DNA of 64,000 bases from Faecalibacterium hattorii (GCF_003287455.1 NZ_PRLC01000009.1:1-64000), one strand, 5' to 3'. Positions 38,787 to 48,922 are shown, counted from the first letter of the stretch. Made by a program: numbers and translations. The notes: a model not told the origin generated them from the letters alone.

Positions 38787-38811
38787 CTGAAATTCTCCTA
38801 TCTTTGTTGGG

Positions 38812-40245
38812 TTACTGGCCGGCGGCCTGTCCGTCGGTGGTGGTGGCCCCTGCAACGTCGGTGTCGCCGCTGAGGATGGCGTCGTCCGACTCCTTATCGA
38901 GCTGGCCGACGAACTGGACGTTGGCGCTGGTGGATGCCGTGCCGTGGGGCCAATCGTTCGTCACAAGGTTCAGTTCCTCGGCGCTGACGGGGCCGGTATA
39001 ATTGCGGAAATACGTGTTGAGCAGCTCTGCGATGGAACCGGCGTCCGGCACCACGCAGGAGTAGCCGTCAAAGCTGTCGGTCTTGCCGACATTGGGCACG
39101 CCCATGAACACCGGCGTCTGCGCCAGCATGATGTTGGCGCTGTCGATGCGGGTGAAGGAGACCAGCATCTTGGCGATGGTGGTCAGGTCCATGTCGGTGT
39201 GGATATAGTTGCTGAAGACCAGATCCAACTGGCTCAGCACATCGGTAATGCCCATGCTGCGCACCCGCTTGAACAGGCCCGCGTAGAAGTAGCGCTGCAT
39301 GTTCAGGCGGTCGATGTCGGAGTTGGAATAGCCCTCGCCGTGGCGGCAGCGGACGAAGAACTCCGCCGCAGAGCCGTTCAAGTTGCGGTAGCCCTGCTTC
39401 AGCGCGCTGCCCGCAAAGGACATGTCGTGGGGGATATAGACCTCGATGCCGCCGAAGTTATCCACCATTTCCACCAGCGCCTGCATGTCGATGGTCACAT
39501 AGTAGTCGATGGGCAGCTTGTACTGGTCGTAGATGACCTCTGCCAGTGCGGCGATGTTGCCGCCGTTGGACAGGGCCACCGAGTTGATCTGGTAGTTCGA
39601 GACCGCGTAGGTCTTGCCGTTGGAGAGATTCACCTTCCGGCCCTTGGTGGCCACAAGGCTGTTTCGGGGGATCTGCAGCATCCGCAGTGCGCCGCCCTTG
39701 ATGTCGAACTGGCAGTAGAGGATCATATCTGTCATGCCATCGTTGGTGCCGTCCGAGGAGTAGGCGCGGCCCTCTTCGTAGTCGATGCCGCAGACGAGGA
39801 TGTTCACCACATCGCCCTTGTATTCCTCAAGGGTCTGGATCTCTTCCACCAGCGAGGCAGCATTTTCCTCCGGTTTGATGTTCTCCTCCACCTTGTTCAC
39901 CATGCTGGCCGCGTAGATCACCACGCCTGAGATCACGGCCACCACCGCCAGTGTCACGGCCAGCGGGAGCCACATGGGGGTCTTCTTTTTCTTTTTGGCC
40001 TTGCTGCGGCGGCGGGGCGGCTCACTGGGGGCCGCGTGGGCACCGCCGCGGGGCGGGGTTCCATTGCCGCCGTTCCCGCCGTGGCCGGCCGGAGCCGCCG
40101 GGCGGGTGCGCTGCTCCACATGAGGCACAGACGGTTCTTCTTGGAAGAAATCCGGCTGCCCCTTCAGCGGGGCCTCGGTCGGCCGCTGTTCGGTAGGCCG
40201 GTTCAGGGAGCGTTGGGTGTTGATGCGGCGCGGAGCTTGACTCAT
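38812..40245 (-). CDS. LytR-CpsA-Psr (LCP) family ligase
   Basis: A 477-residue membrane protein. A ~90-residue proline/charged cytoplasmic N-terminus ends in RRRSKAKKKKK, followed by one membrane helix (MWLPLAVTLAVVAVISGVVIY) and the extracellular LCP domain. LCP features: MTDMILYCQFD, LQIPRNSLV, DMSFAGSALKQGY and CRHGEGYSNSDIDRLNMQR. These enzymes attach wall polymers such as teichoic acids or capsule to peptidoglycan. GGAGG precedes the start. The promoter is at 40,303-40,331. Confidence 0.93.
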   Translation of the reverse strand: MSQAPRRINTQRSLNRPTEQRPTEAPLKGQPDFFQEEPSVPHVEQRTRPAAPAGHGGNGGNGTPPRGGAHAAPSEPPRRRSKAKKKKKTPMWLPLAVTLAVVAVISGVVIYAASMVNKVEENIKPEENAASLVEEIQTLEEYKGDVVNILVCGIDYEEGRAYSSDGTNDGMTDMILYCQFDIKGGALRMLQIPRNSLVATKGRKVNLSNGKTYAVSNYQINSVALSNGGNIAALAEVIYDQYKLPIDYYVTIDMQALVEMVDNFGGIEVYIPHDMSFAGSALKQGYRNLNGSAAEFFVRCRHGEGYSNSDIDRLNMQRYFYAGLFKRVRSMGITDVLSQLDLVFSNYIHTDMDLTTIAKMLVSFTRIDSANIMLAQTPVFMGVPNVGKTDSFDGYSCVVPDAGSIAELLNTYFRNYTGPVSAEELNLVTNDWPHGTASTSANVQFVGQLDKESDDAILSGDTDVAGATTTDGQAAGQ

Positions 40246-40302
40246 TCCTAGATTTCCTCCAGCTTTTTCATTCGGGGTCGGTTTACATCCATGATACCCT
40301 TT

Positions 40303-40331
40303 AGTATAGCATCCTTCCCCACAATCTGCAA
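40303..40331 (-). promoter_or_regulatory. promoter of the LCP-rsfS-leuS group
   Basis: TTGCAG (40326-40331), 17-bp spacer, TATACT (40303-40308), 57 bp before the LCP gene. Confidence 0.72.
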
Positions 40332-40363
40332 TCGGTTTTCATTTCCGGCGGGCAGGACGAATT

Positions 40364-40948
40364 TTAAGGCTTTGCGGCGCGGGCCTCCACCTGCGCCTGA
40401 ATGTCGTCGTAGGCCGCCTTCGACATGGGGTCCAGCGGCTTGTCCTGCGAGAGGACGAAATCGTTCGTCTGCTTCAGGGCCATCAGCATGGCAGCGTCGA
40501 GGTCCTTCCGCTCCAGCTTGCGCAGCTTGTTCACGCCCGGCCAGTCCCGCTCGGCGCTGGACATATCGGCCAGATAGAGGATCTTGTCCAGCTTGCTCAT
40601 GCCCGGCTTGCCCGCCGTGTGGCACGCGATGGCGGAGAGGACGGCTTCATCCTCCACCCCCCACTCGGTGCGGGCGAGGATGGCGGCGCAGATGCCGTGC
40701 CACACCGGGGTGGGGCGCTCTTCCCCGCCCTCGGCGTACTCCGGGTGAGCCTTCATGATGGCCCGCATCTCGTCCTTGGAGATCTCTTTTGCAGCGTCGT
40801 GCAGCAGGGCAGCCAGCGCGGCCCTGTCCTCGTCGGCGCCGTGGCGCTTGGCCAGCTTGACGGCCATTTTTCTCACGTTCAGGGTGTGCTCGTAGCGCTT
40901 GTCACTCAAGCGGCTGCGCACAAGCTCCTTTGCCTGTTTCTGGTTCAT
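40364..40948 (-). CDS. yqeK: YqeK family HD phosphohydrolase
   Basis: A 194-residue HD-domain enzyme; YqeK proteins hydrolyse diadenosine tetraphosphate symmetrically. The HD signature is in LAALLHDAAKE, with YEHTLNVRKMA upstream and LADMSSAERDW downstream. The start MNQKQAKEL lies inside the end of nadD (47-bp overlap), so translation should be coupled. Confidence 0.92.
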   Translation of the reverse strand: MNQKQAKELVRSRLSDKRYEHTLNVRKMAVKLAKRHGADEDRAALAALLHDAAKEISKDEMRAIMKAHPEYAEGGEERPTPVWHGICAAILARTEWGVEDEAVLSAIACHTAGKPGMSKLDKILYLADMSSAERDWPGVNKLRKLERKDLDAAMLMALKQTNDFVLSQDKPLDPMSKAAYDDIQAQVEARAAKP

Positions 40949-41585
40949 GGTTGTTGTCTCCTTTGTTTTCCCGGTACAGCCCCTCGCGCTGGATGACACG
41001 GCGGACAAGGGGCGGGAGTTCGTTTTCGCATCGGTCCCCGGCGGCAAGGCGGGCGCGAAGGTCGCTGCTGGCCATGGGCAGCGCTTCCACAGGCGCGAAC
41101 AGGATGCGCGCCCCGGCGGCGTCCAGCCGCTTTGCCTTTTCGTGCAGCACCGGGTCGTCCCCGATGTTCCGGCTCGTGACGACCAGATGAGCCAGCTTCA
41201 AAATATCCTGCCAGCGGTGCCAGCCGTCAAAGGTCAGCAGCATATCGCTGCCGATGGCCAGATACAGCGCCGCGCCCGGATACTCCGCCGCCAGCATTTC
41301 CAGCGTGAGAACGGTGTAGTTCCGCTGGCCGCGTTCGGCCTGTTCCACCTCCCAGCCGCTGACTTCCAGCGCCGGGACGGCCTGTTCTTCCGCCAGCGCG
41401 GAAAAGCAGCGGCACATCTCGATGCGGAGCGCACCGGAAGCGCAGGTGCCCCGCTTGAAGGGCGAGACCCCGGCGGGCATGACCACGACTTTGTCCGGCT
41501 TCACCCGCGCCGCAGCAGCCCGCAGATTGTTCATGTGGCCGTTGTGGGGCGGGTCGAAGCTGCCGCCGTACAGAAGGATCCTCAC
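40902..41585 (-). CDS. nadD: nicotinate-nucleotide adenylyltransferase
   Basis: A 227-residue nucleotidyltransferase that makes deamido-NAD from NaMN and ATP. GGSFDPPHNGHMNNL is the HxGH signature, and SSDLRARLAAG replaces the usual SSTxIR motif near the C-terminus. It overlaps yhbY by 4 bp (ATGA) and yqeK by 47 bp. nadD-yqeK is a common Firmicutes pair. Confidence 0.94.
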   Translation of the reverse strand: MRILLYGGSFDPPHNGHMNNLRAAAARVKPDKVVVMPAGVSPFKRGTCASGALRIEMCRCFSALAEEQAVPALEVSGWEVEQAERGQRNYTVLTLEMLAAEYPGAALYLAIGSDMLLTFDGWHRWQDILKLAHLVVTSRNIGDDPVLHEKAKRLDAAGARILFAPVEALPMASSDLRARLAAGDRCENELPPLVRRVIQREGLYRENKGDNNHEPETGKGACAQPLE

Positions 41586-41878
41586 TTTAGCAGGTCAGCG
41601 TAGGCGCTGTCCTTTTTCTTCTGGAGGTAGAGCACGAACTTGGAGCCGATGACCTGCACGCAGTCGGCACCGGTGGCCTCTGCCAGCAGCACCGAGGCCT
41701 CGCGGGCGTTGTACATGCTGTTGTCCAGCACCTTGACCTTGATGAGTTCGCGGGCGTCGAGGCAGTCCTTCACGCCTTGGATCATGGTCTCGTCGATCTC
41801 CCCCTTGCCCACCTGAAAAACGGGGTCCATGGTGTTTGCCTTGCCGCGCAGGATCGCGCGCTGTTTGCTCGTCAGCAT
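41582..41878 (-). CDS. yhbY: CRM-domain RNA-binding protein YhbY
   Basis: A 98-residue single CRM domain protein starting MLTSKQRAILRGKAN, with VGKGEID in place of the usual GxxG loop. These proteins bind pre-50S particles. An in-frame upstream extension runs into rdgB and is unlikely; GGAG precedes this ATG. Confidence 0.92.
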   Translation of the reverse strand: MLTSKQRAILRGKANTMDPVFQVGKGEIDETMIQGVKDCLDARELIKVKVLDNSMYNAREASVLLAEATGADCVQVIGSKFVLYLQKKKDSAYADLLK

Positions 41879-41892
41879 TGTTGTTTCTCCTT

Positions 41893-42525
41893 TTATTTCA
41901 AAAAATCCGGTAACTTCTTCTCCATCTCGGCCAGCGCGTTCCCGCGGTGGCTGATGGCATCCTTTTCGTCGGGAGTCAGTTGGGCGTAGCTGCGGCCCTC
42001 GGTGTTGGGGCGCTTGCCCGTCTTGCCCACGCCGCATTCGTCGGGGATGAACAGCGGGTCGTAGCCAAAGCCGTAGTCTCCCGCCAGCCGCTCAAAGGCG
42101 ACGCGACCGGGGCACTCGCCCACACAGGTCAGATGCCGGCCTTCCGGCAGGATGAAGCAGACCGCCGCCACGAACTTCGCGCCGCGCTGCCCCGCCGGGA
42201 CGTCCTTCATCTTCTCCAAGAGTTTGTCGTTGTTGGCCTCGTCGTCGCCGTGGTGGCCGCAGTAGCGGGCACTGTAGACGCCGGGGGCACCGTCCAGCGC
42301 GTCCACGCACAGGCCGGAATCGTCGGCGATGGTGGGCAGCCCGCTGGCCTTGCAGATGGTCTCGGCCTTGATGAGGGCATTTTCTTCAAAGGTGGTGCCG
42401 GTCTCGTCCGGCTCGATGGTGATGCCAAGCTCCTTCTGGCTGACGACCTCGTGGCCCTGTGCCTCAAGGATGCGCCGCAGCTCGCGGAGCTTTCCGGCGT
42501 TGCCGGTGGCTGCGCAGATTTTCAT
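41893..42525 (-). CDS. rdgB: XTP/dITP diphosphatase (RdgB/HAM1)
   Basis: A 210-residue house-cleaning NTPase that removes deaminated purine nucleotides. AATGNAGKLRELR is the N-terminal substrate loop, DDSGLCVDALDGAPGVYSARY the metal/active site, and FGYDPLFIP plus HRGNAL complete the family pattern. It starts 10 bases after ftsY and is followed by yhbY 14 bases later. Confidence 0.95.
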   Translation of the reverse strand: MKICAATGNAGKLRELRRILEAQGHEVVSQKELGITIEPDETGTTFEENALIKAETICKASGLPTIADDSGLCVDALDGAPGVYSARYCGHHGDDEANNDKLLEKMKDVPAGQRGAKFVAAVCFILPEGRHLTCVGECPGRVAFERLAGDYGFGYDPLFIPDECGVGKTGKRPNTEGRSYAQLTPDEKDAISHRGNALAEMEKKLPDFLK

Positions 42526-42535
42526 AATGTTCTCC

Positions 42536-43477
42536 TTAGTGCTTCCATCCCGTGCGGGGGATCAGCTCTTCCACAAAGCCCTCCGGGGTAAAGGGGATCA
42601 GGTCGTCGATGCCCTCACCCACGCCGATGAACCGCACCGGCAGCCCCAGCCGCTGCTTGACCGCCACGACGCAGCCGCCCTTGGCGGTGCCGTCGAGCTT
42701 GGTCAGGATGATGCCGGTGGCATTGGCGGCCTTGCAGAACTCCTTGGCCTGACTGATGGCGTTCTGGCCCGTGATGGCGTCCAGCACCAGCAGCGTCTCC
42801 AAACTCGCCTCCGGGGACGCCTTTTTGACGCTGCGGCTGATCTTGGCCAGCTCGCCCATCAGGTTCGCCTTGTTGTGGAGGCGGCCCGCCGTGTCGGCGA
42901 TGACCATATCGTAGCCGCGAGCCGTGGCAGACTTGACCGTGTCGAAGATGACAGCGGCAGGGTCTGCGCCCTCTCCGGCCTTGACCAGCGGCACACCTGC
43001 CCGGTCGGCCCAGATCTCCAGCTGCTCGCTGGCGGCGGCGCGGAAGGTATCGCCCGCTGCCAGCATGACGCGGCGGCCCTGCCGGGTGTAGTGATCGGCC
43101 AGCTTCGCGATGCTGGTGGTCTTGCCCACGCCGTTGACGCCGATGACGAGGATGACGGCGGGGTGGCCGTCCAGCTCCATCTCGGCTTCGGGGCGCATCT
43201 CATCGGCGATCAGCTCCCGCAGCTGGTCGGCCGCTTCTTCGCCGGTCTTCAGGCCCTTCTCCTTCACGCGGTCCCGCAGCTTGTCCACCAGTTTGACGGC
43301 CACTTCGCCGCCCACGTCCGCCAGAATGAGCTGCTCTTCCAGTTCATCGTAGAGGTCGTCGTCGATCTTGCTGCCGGTCAGCGTATTGAGGATGTTGCCC
43401 CAAAAGCCCGTGCGGGTCTTTTCGAGGCCGTCCTTCATCTTGTCTTTTTCTTTTTTACCAAATCCAAAAAGTCCCAT
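42536..43477 (-). CDS. ftsY: signal recognition particle receptor FtsY
   Basis: A 313-residue SRP GTPase that docks ribosome-Ffh complexes at the membrane. NG domain: [10 protein letters not shown] (G1), [26 protein letters not shown]. The acidic A domain is minimal, as in other Firmicutes ([13 protein letters not shown]). It follows smc with a 91-bp gap that contains a repeat copy. Confidence 0.97.
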   Translation of the reverse strand: MGLFGFGKKEKDKMKDGLEKTRTGFWGNILNTLTGSKIDDDLYDELEEQLILADVGGEVAVKLVDKLRDRVKEKGLKTGEEAADQLRELIADEMRPEAEMELDGHPAVILVIGVNGVGKTTSIAKLADHYTRQGRRVMLAAGDTFRAAASEQLEIWADRAGVPLVKAGEGADPAAVIFDTVKSATARGYDMVIADTAGRLHNKANLMGELAKISRSVKKASPEASLETLLVLDAITGQNAISQAKEFCKAANATGIILTKLDGTAKGGCVVAVKQRLGLPVRFIGVGEGIDDLIPFTPEGFVEELIPRTGWKH

Positions 43478-43512
43478 GTCGTGTGTGGCCTTTCTTTTTA
43501 CTTGTTCGCATC

Positions 43513-43556
43513 CTTGCCCTCTCAGTCAACGCCTTACGGCGATGACGGAGAGGTTT
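43513..43556. repeat. short repeat copy between smc and ftsY
   Basis: ttgccctctcagtcaacgcc then ttacggcgatgacggagagg: the two ends of the repeat family joined without the central hairpin. Confidence 0.7.
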
Positions 43557-43568
43557 TCTCCATTATAC

Positions 43569-46500
43569 CTACGAAACCAGCGTCGCGTCAACCTGTTCAA
43601 GGTCGAGCTTCAAAAGTTTCGACACGCCGTCCTCCTGCATGGTCACGCCGTAGAGGACATTGGCGGCCTCCATGGTGCCGCGGCGGTGGGTGATGACGAT
43701 GAACTGGGTCTTGTCGCTCACCCGGCGCAGATACTGCGCGAACCGGCTGACATTGGCATCGTCCAGCGCGGCTTCGATCTCGTCGAGGATGCAGAAGGGC
43801 GCCGGGTTGACGGCGAGGATGGCGAAGTAGATGCTGATGGCCACCAGCGCCTGTTCGCCGCCCGAAAGGGCTTCCAGATTCTTGATGACCTTGCCCGGCG
43901 GCGCGACCCGGATGCCGATGCCGCAGCCCAGCACGTCGGTCTCGTCCTCCAGCACAAGGCTGGCCTCGCCGCCGCCGAACAGCTCGGCGAAGATGCGGCC
44001 GAAGTTCTCGTTGATGGCGCGGAAGCTGTCGGTAAAGATCTCCCGCATCTGGGCGGAGAGGTTCGCGATCATCCGGCCCAGCTCGTTTTTGCTGCCCTCC
44101 ACGTCTTCCACCTGCACCCGGAGCGCATCGTACCGGGCCTTGACCTCGGCGTACTCCTCGATGGCGCTGACGTTCACGTTGCCGAGGGCGCGGATCTTGT
44201 TCCGCACCTCGGCCACCTGCGCCCGCAGCGCAGGGAGGCTGTCGAACTCCACACAGACTTCTTCCGCCTGTGAAACGGTGAGCTGGTATTCATCCCAGAG
44301 CTTTGCGGCGGTGGCATCGTACTCGCTTTCGGCTGCGGCCTTCCGCTCGGCAAGGCGGGCCATCTCCCGGCCCATCTCCTCGCGGTCATCCGCCGCCGTG
44401 CGGGCCTTGGCCAGCGCCTCGGTCTCGTTTTTCTGGTGGAGCAGCCGCTCCTCGGTGGCCTTGCGGATAGCGGCTTCCTTCTCCGCGATCTTCCCGGTGC
44501 TCTCGCACTTCGCCTTGCGGATGGCCTCGATCTCGGCGCGGCAGCTTTCGCTGCGGGCGGCGAGGGCGGAAAGGCTCTCTTCCAGCGAAGCGCGGCGGGC
44601 GGCAGCATCTTTCGTGCGCTGTTCCAGCGCGGCGATCTGTGCCTCGGCCAGCTCCGCGTCCTTCTGGCGGGTCAATTGCTCCAACCGCTTGGCGCTCAAC
44701 TGATCCGATAGCTCCCGCTGGCGGGCGAGGAAGGCATCGTCCCCCTCGGCCAGACGGTTCAGCTCCTCGGACTTTGCGGCGATCTGCGCTTCCAGCTCTG
44801 CTTCCTGTGCGGCGGCATCTGCCGCCTTGGTGCGGCTGTCGGCAAGCTGGGCGTTCAGCGTCTCGATCTCTGCTTCCCGCGCGGTGAGGGCAGTCTCGGC
44901 CTGTTCCACCGCCGCTTCCAGCCGCTTCTGCTCCGCTTCGGCGCGGACGCGGTCGTTGGCTGCGGTGATCTGCTCACTGCTTGCGGCGGTCAGCTCGGCG
45001 GAAACGGCGTCCAGTTGTGCCTTGCACTGATCGGTCTTTTCCTGCGCCGCAAGGCAGTCCTTCTGGAGCCGCGCGGCCTTCCGCCGCAGCTCTTCCAGCT
45101 CCTGCTTGCGGGTGAACAGCCCCGCCGAGCGCTGGACGCTGCCGCCCGTGAAGCTGCCGCCCGCGTTGATGACCTGACCATCCAGCGTGACGACCTTGTT
45201 GTGGTAGCCGAGGTCCCGCGCCGCGCGGGAGGCCTCGTTGATGTTGTCCACCACGACGATCCGGCCCAGCAGGTTCGAGACGATGTTCCCATAGCGGGCA
45301 TCGGCCTTGACAAGGCTGGACGCCAGCTTTGCCGAACCGGTCAGCCGCCCCCGGAACACACCGGGCTGGACCGTATCCAGCGGCAGGAAGGTGGCCCGGC
45401 CCGCGTTCTCACTGCGGAGCAGAGCGATGCCCGCCTTGGCGGCGGCTTCGCTTTCGACCACGATGTTCTGCAAAGCGCCGCCCAGCGCCGTCTCGATGGC
45501 CACTTCCCGGCCCGGCTCTACTTCCAGAATGGAGGACACCGGCCCGATGATCCCCCGCAGCCGCCGGGCCGAAGCGGCCCGCATCACGGTCTTGACGGAG
45601 TTCTGGTAGCCGTCCATATTCTTTTCCAGCTCCCGCAGAACGGAAAGCCGCTGCCGGGCCGCATCCAGCTCCCGGCCGAGCTTCTGCTCGGCTTCGTCGG
45701 CCTCGTCCAGCGCAGCGCGGCGGTTCTTCTGCTTCAGCTCCAACCCCGCCCGGATATTCGCCAGCTGCTTTTCGTTCTCGGCCAGCATCCCGCGGTATTT
45801 CACGGTGTCCTCTAAGTCCTGCTTGGCGTCGTCCCGCTGGACAGCCAGCGCCTCGGCGGCTTCTTCCAGCGCGGGAAGGCGGCTCTTCGCCGTCTCGGCG
45901 GCGGCTTCGGCAGCGGCTTTTGCCACCTGTGCCTCGGTATGCCGGGCGCTCAGGGCCGTGACCTCGGTGCGCAGCCTGTCCCGCCGGGCCCCGCTGCGGT
46001 CGCTGTCGTGGGTCAATTGATCCAGCGCCGCGTTCAGCGCCGCCAGCTCTTCGGCCAGCTTCTGCCCGGCTGCTTCCATGGAGGCAGCCACGGCGCGGTG
46101 GCGCTCCAAGGCTGCTTCGGCCTCGGTGCTGTCCTGCTGCCCGGCGGCGATCTCCGCCCGCAGGCCGGCGGCGCTTTCCTCGTTGCGGGCAATGTCGTTT
46201 TCCAGCACGGCGATCCGGCTCTCGCTGCCGCTGATCTGCTCGGTGATGCTGCGGATATCCCCATTCAGGCGTTCGACCGCAATGGTCAACTGCTGTGCCT
46301 GCATCCGGATCTCCTCAGCCTCCCTCTCGGCGGCTTTTGCGGCCCGGTCGAACCGCTCGTAATCGGCCTCAGCCGTCTCATAATCCCGCACTTGACGGCG
46401 GACGGCTTCCTTGGCCCGGTGAACGCCGTCGGTCCAGAGGGTAACTTCCAGCGTCTTGCGCTCGTCCCGCAAAGCAAGGAACTTCTGGGCCTTGGCGCTC

Positions 46501-47126
46501 TCTTTTTCCAGCGGGCCGACGCGGGCTTCCAGTTCGCCGAGGATGTCCCGCAGCCGCTCCAGATTCTCCGCCGCAGCGGCCAAGCGCCGTTCGGCCTCGT
46601 TTTTGCGGTAGCGGTACTTGGCGATGCCGCAGGCTTCCTCAAAAATCTCCCGGCGCTCGGTGCTCTTGGCCGCCACGATCTCCGCAATGCGGCCCTGCCC
46701 GATGACGGAATAGCCGTCGCGGCCGATGCCGGTATCCAGCAGCAGTTCATAAACATCCTTCAGGCGGCAGACTTGGCCGTTGATGCTGTACTCGCTCTCG
46801 CCGGAGCGGTAGTATTTGCGGCCGATCACGGCCTCGTCGGCGTCCAGATCAAGGGTGTGGGCGCTGTTGTCCAGCGTCAGGCGCACCTGTGCAAAGCCCA
46901 TGGCTCCCCGGCGGCGGGTGCCGCCGAAGATGACGTCTTCCATCTTCCCGGCAGCACGCAATTGGCGGGCGCTGGTCTCGCCCAGCACCCACCGCACCGC
47001 GTCCGACAGGTTCGACTTGCCGGAACCGTTGGGCCCGACCACGCCGGTCACGCCCTCGTCAAAGGTGATCTTGACTTTGTCCGGGAAGCTCTTGAACCCC
47101 TGAATTTCCAGTTCCTTGAATACCAT
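43569..47126 (-). CDS. smc: chromosome segregation protein SMC
   Basis: An 1185-residue condensin subunit. GPNGSGKSN (Walker A) is near residue 32; two long coiled coils flank a hinge around 520-680 (GGSFTGGSVQRSAG at its end); the C-terminal head has LSGGEQALVAI (ABC signature) and CILDEIEAALDD (Walker B). It starts 4 bp after rnc and precedes ftsY, the classic rnc-smc-ftsY order. ScpA and ScpB are not in the window. Confidence 0.98.
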   Translation of the reverse strand: MVFKELEIQGFKSFPDKVKITFDEGVTGVVGPNGSGKSNLSDAVRWVLGETSARQLRAAGKMEDVIFGGTRRRGAMGFAQVRLTLDNSAHTLDLDADEAVIGRKYYRSGESEYSINGQVCRLKDVYELLLDTGIGRDGYSVIGQGRIAEIVAAKSTERREIFEEACGIAKYRYRKNEAERRLAAAAENLERLRDILGELEARVGPLEKESAKAQKFLALRDERKTLEVTLWTDGVHRAKEAVRRQVRDYETAEADYERFDRAAKAAEREAEEIRMQAQQLTIAVERLNGDIRSITEQISGSESRIAVLENDIARNEESAAGLRAEIAAGQQDSTEAEAALERHRAVAASMEAAGQKLAEELAALNAALDQLTHDSDRSGARRDRLRTEVTALSARHTEAQVAKAAAEAAAETAKSRLPALEEAAEALAVQRDDAKQDLEDTVKYRGMLAENEKQLANIRAGLELKQKNRRAALDEADEAEQKLGRELDAARQRLSVLRELEKNMDGYQNSVKTVMRAASARRLRGIIGPVSSILEVEPGREVAIETALGGALQNIVVESEAAAKAGIALLRSENAGRATFLPLDTVQPGVFRGRLTGSAKLASSLVKADARYGNIVSNLLGRIVVVDNINEASRAARDLGYHNKVVTLDGQVINAGGSFTGGSVQRSAGLFTRKQELEELRRKAARLQKDCLAAQEKTDQCKAQLDAVSAELTAASSEQITAANDRVRAEAEQKRLEAAVEQAETALTAREAEIETLNAQLADSRTKAADAAAQEAELEAQIAAKSEELNRLAEGDDAFLARQRELSDQLSAKRLEQLTRQKDAELAEAQIAALEQRTKDAAARRASLEESLSALAARSESCRAEIEAIRKAKCESTGKIAEKEAAIRKATEERLLHQKNETEALAKARTAADDREEMGREMARLAERKAAAESEYDATAAKLWDEYQLTVSQAEEVCVEFDSLPALRAQVAEVRNKIRALGNVNVSAIEEYAEVKARYDALRVQVEDVEGSKNELGRMIANLSAQMREIFTDSFRAINENFGRIFAELFGGGEASLVLEDETDVLGCGIGIRVAPPGKVIKNLEALSGGEQALVAISIYFAILAVNPAPFCILDEIEAALDDANVSRFAQYLRRVSDKTQFIVITHRRGTMEAANVLYGVTMQEDGVSKLLKLDLEQVDATLVS

Positions 47127-47130
47127 CCGC

Positions 47131-47805
47131 TTACTTTTCCTTCAAAACGCCCAGCAGTTTGAGCGCCTCGCGGGCAGCGTGCTGCTCCGCCATTTTTTTG
47201 CTGCGGCCCTCGCCGCGGGCGACTTTGTCCGAGTTGAACCGCACGGCCACCACGAAATGCTTGTCGTGGTCCGGGCCGGACTCCTGCTCGACCACATAGC
47301 TGAGCTTTTCCTCCGGGTTCTGCTGGACGATCTCCTGCAGCCGGGTCTTGTAGTCGGCCTCGGCGTGCTTGCCCTCGGTGATGAAGGGCAGGATGAAATT
47401 CTTTGCGATCTCCATGCCGCCGTCCAGATACAGCGCCGCGATAACGGCCTCAAAGGCATCGGAAACGACGCTGGGGCGGGTGCGGCCGCCGCAGCGCTCC
47501 TCGCCGCGGCCAAGGCGCAGGTACTCGCCGAGGTTGATCTCCTGCGCGAACTGGAACAGCGCCCCCTCGCTGACGAGGCTGGACCGGATGCGGGTCAGAT
47601 CGCCCTCCGGCCGGTCGGCGTAGGCGTGGAACAGATAGTCTGCCGACACGATCTGCAGCACGCTGTCGCCCAGAAACTCCAGCCGCTCGTTGTGCTGCAC
47701 CGGGGTGCGGCTCTCGTTGGCGTAGCTGGTGTGGGTCAGGGCCGTTTCCAGCAGCTTCGGGTTCTTGAATTGATAGCCAATGATCGTTTCGAGTTGATGA
47801 CTCAT
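47131..47805 (-). CDS. rnc: ribonuclease III
   Basis: A 224-residue dsRNA endonuclease. NERLEFLGDSVL is the RNase III signature, VSDAFEAVIAALYLDGG holds the second metal-binding acidic residues, and a C-terminal dsRBD ends in KKMAEQHAAREALKLLG. It processes rRNA precursors. GGGAG precedes the ATG. acpP, often found between plsX and rnc, is absent here. Confidence 0.97.
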   Translation of the reverse strand: MSHQLETIIGYQFKNPKLLETALTHTSYANESRTPVQHNERLEFLGDSVLQIVSADYLFHAYADRPEGDLTRIRSSLVSEGALFQFAQEINLGEYLRLGRGEERCGGRTRPSVVSDAFEAVIAALYLDGGMEIAKNFILPFITEGKHAEADYKTRLQEIVQQNPEEKLSYVVEQESGPDHDKHFVVAVRFNSDKVARGEGRSKKMAEQHAAREALKLLGVLKEK

Positions 47806-47890
47806 AGATATTTTATCTCCCTTATGTGATTGCTCTGATGCGGTGTTTTGGTTGGAATGCGCATCGCAATTTCAGGACTCAAAACCGTTC

Positions 47891-48898
47891 TTATTCTGTC
47901 GGCGCGTTCAGCTCGTCCAATGCAGCCTGCATGGTGCCGCACAGGTCGTTCTCCACACAGATCTTTGCCTGCCGGATGGCGTTCTTGATGCCCTTGGCCT
48001 TGGACGAGCCGTGGGCCTTGATGACCGGCTGCTTTGCGCCGAGGAAGGGCGCGCCGCCGTATTCCTCGCTGTCCATCTGGTGCTTGAGGTCAGACACGCC
48101 GCTCTTGAGCAGCAGATAGGCCACCTTGCCGCCGAGGTTCTTGAGGAACATCTCCTTCAGCATCCCCAGCAGCATCTTGGCCACGCCCTCGGTCAGCTTG
48201 AGGATCACATTGCCCGTGAAGCCGTCGCAGACCACCACATCCACCTCGCCGTTGGGCACATCGCGAGGCTCAATGTTGCCCACAAAGCGGATGCCGGGGG
48301 TGGTCTTGAGCAGCTGGTGGGCCTCCCTCAGCACCGGGGTGCCCTTCGACTCCTCCGCGCCGTTGTTCGCCAGCGCGACGCTGGGCGAAGTGCGGCCCTC
48401 GACCTTATTCACATAGCAGCTTCCCATGACGGCGAATGCCGCCAGCATTTCGGGGCGGCACTCCACGTTGGCGCCGCAGTCCAGCAGCAGATAGGCCTGT
48501 TTCTTTGCGGGCACCATGGTGGCCAGCGCCGGGCGCTTGACGCCCCGCAGGGTGCGCACGATGAGGCTGGCACCCACATGGAGGGCACCGGTGCTGCCGG
48601 CGGAAACAAAAGCGTCGCCCTTGCCCTCTTTCAGCATGTTCAGACCCACGACGATGGAGGAATCCTTCTTGCTGCGGATGGCCCTAGCGGGCTCGTCGCA
48701 CATGTCGATGGTCTCGGTGCAGTTCACCAGCTCGATGCCCTCCAGCGGGATGTTGTGCTCGGCGGCGGTCTTGCGCACCAACTCCTCATTGCCCACGCCG
48801 ATGAGCGAAACGCCGTACTCCTTCACGGCTGCGGCTGCGCCTTCCAGCACAGCCAGAGGGGCGTTGTCGCCGCCCATCATGTCAACGATGATCTTCAT
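47891..48898 (-). CDS. plsX: phosphate acyltransferase PlsX
   Basis: A 335-residue enzyme that turns acyl-ACP into acyl-phosphate for PlsY (encoded at 4,078). MKIIVDMMGGDNAP opens the protein, followed by VSAGSTGALHVGA, LDCGANVECRPEML and VVVCDGFTGNVILKLTEG. The start is placed at this MKII because a long in-frame extension reads into the repeat between trmFO and plsX. A GGAGAG lies upstream. Confidence 0.96.
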   Translation of the reverse strand: MKIIVDMMGGDNAPLAVLEGAAAAVKEYGVSLIGVGNEELVRKTAAEHNIPLEGIELVNCTETIDMCDEPARAIRSKKDSSIVVGLNMLKEGKGDAFVSAGSTGALHVGASLIVRTLRGVKRPALATMVPAKKQAYLLLDCGANVECRPEMLAAFAVMGSCYVNKVEGRTSPSVALANNGAEESKGTPVLREAHQLLKTTPGIRFVGNIEPRDVPNGEVDVVVCDGFTGNVILKLTEGVAKMLLGMLKEMFLKNLGGKVAYLLLKSGVSDLKHQMDSEEYGGAPFLGAKQPVIKAHGSSKAKGIKNAIRQAKICVENDLCGTMQAALDELNAPTE

Positions 48899-48922
48899 AA
48901 GCAGAGTCTCTCCTTTCAGATG

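Noticed and set aside
47806-47890. acpP between plsX and rnc
   Set aside because: The gap is 85 bp and has no frame for acyl carrier protein; the gene must be elsewhere.
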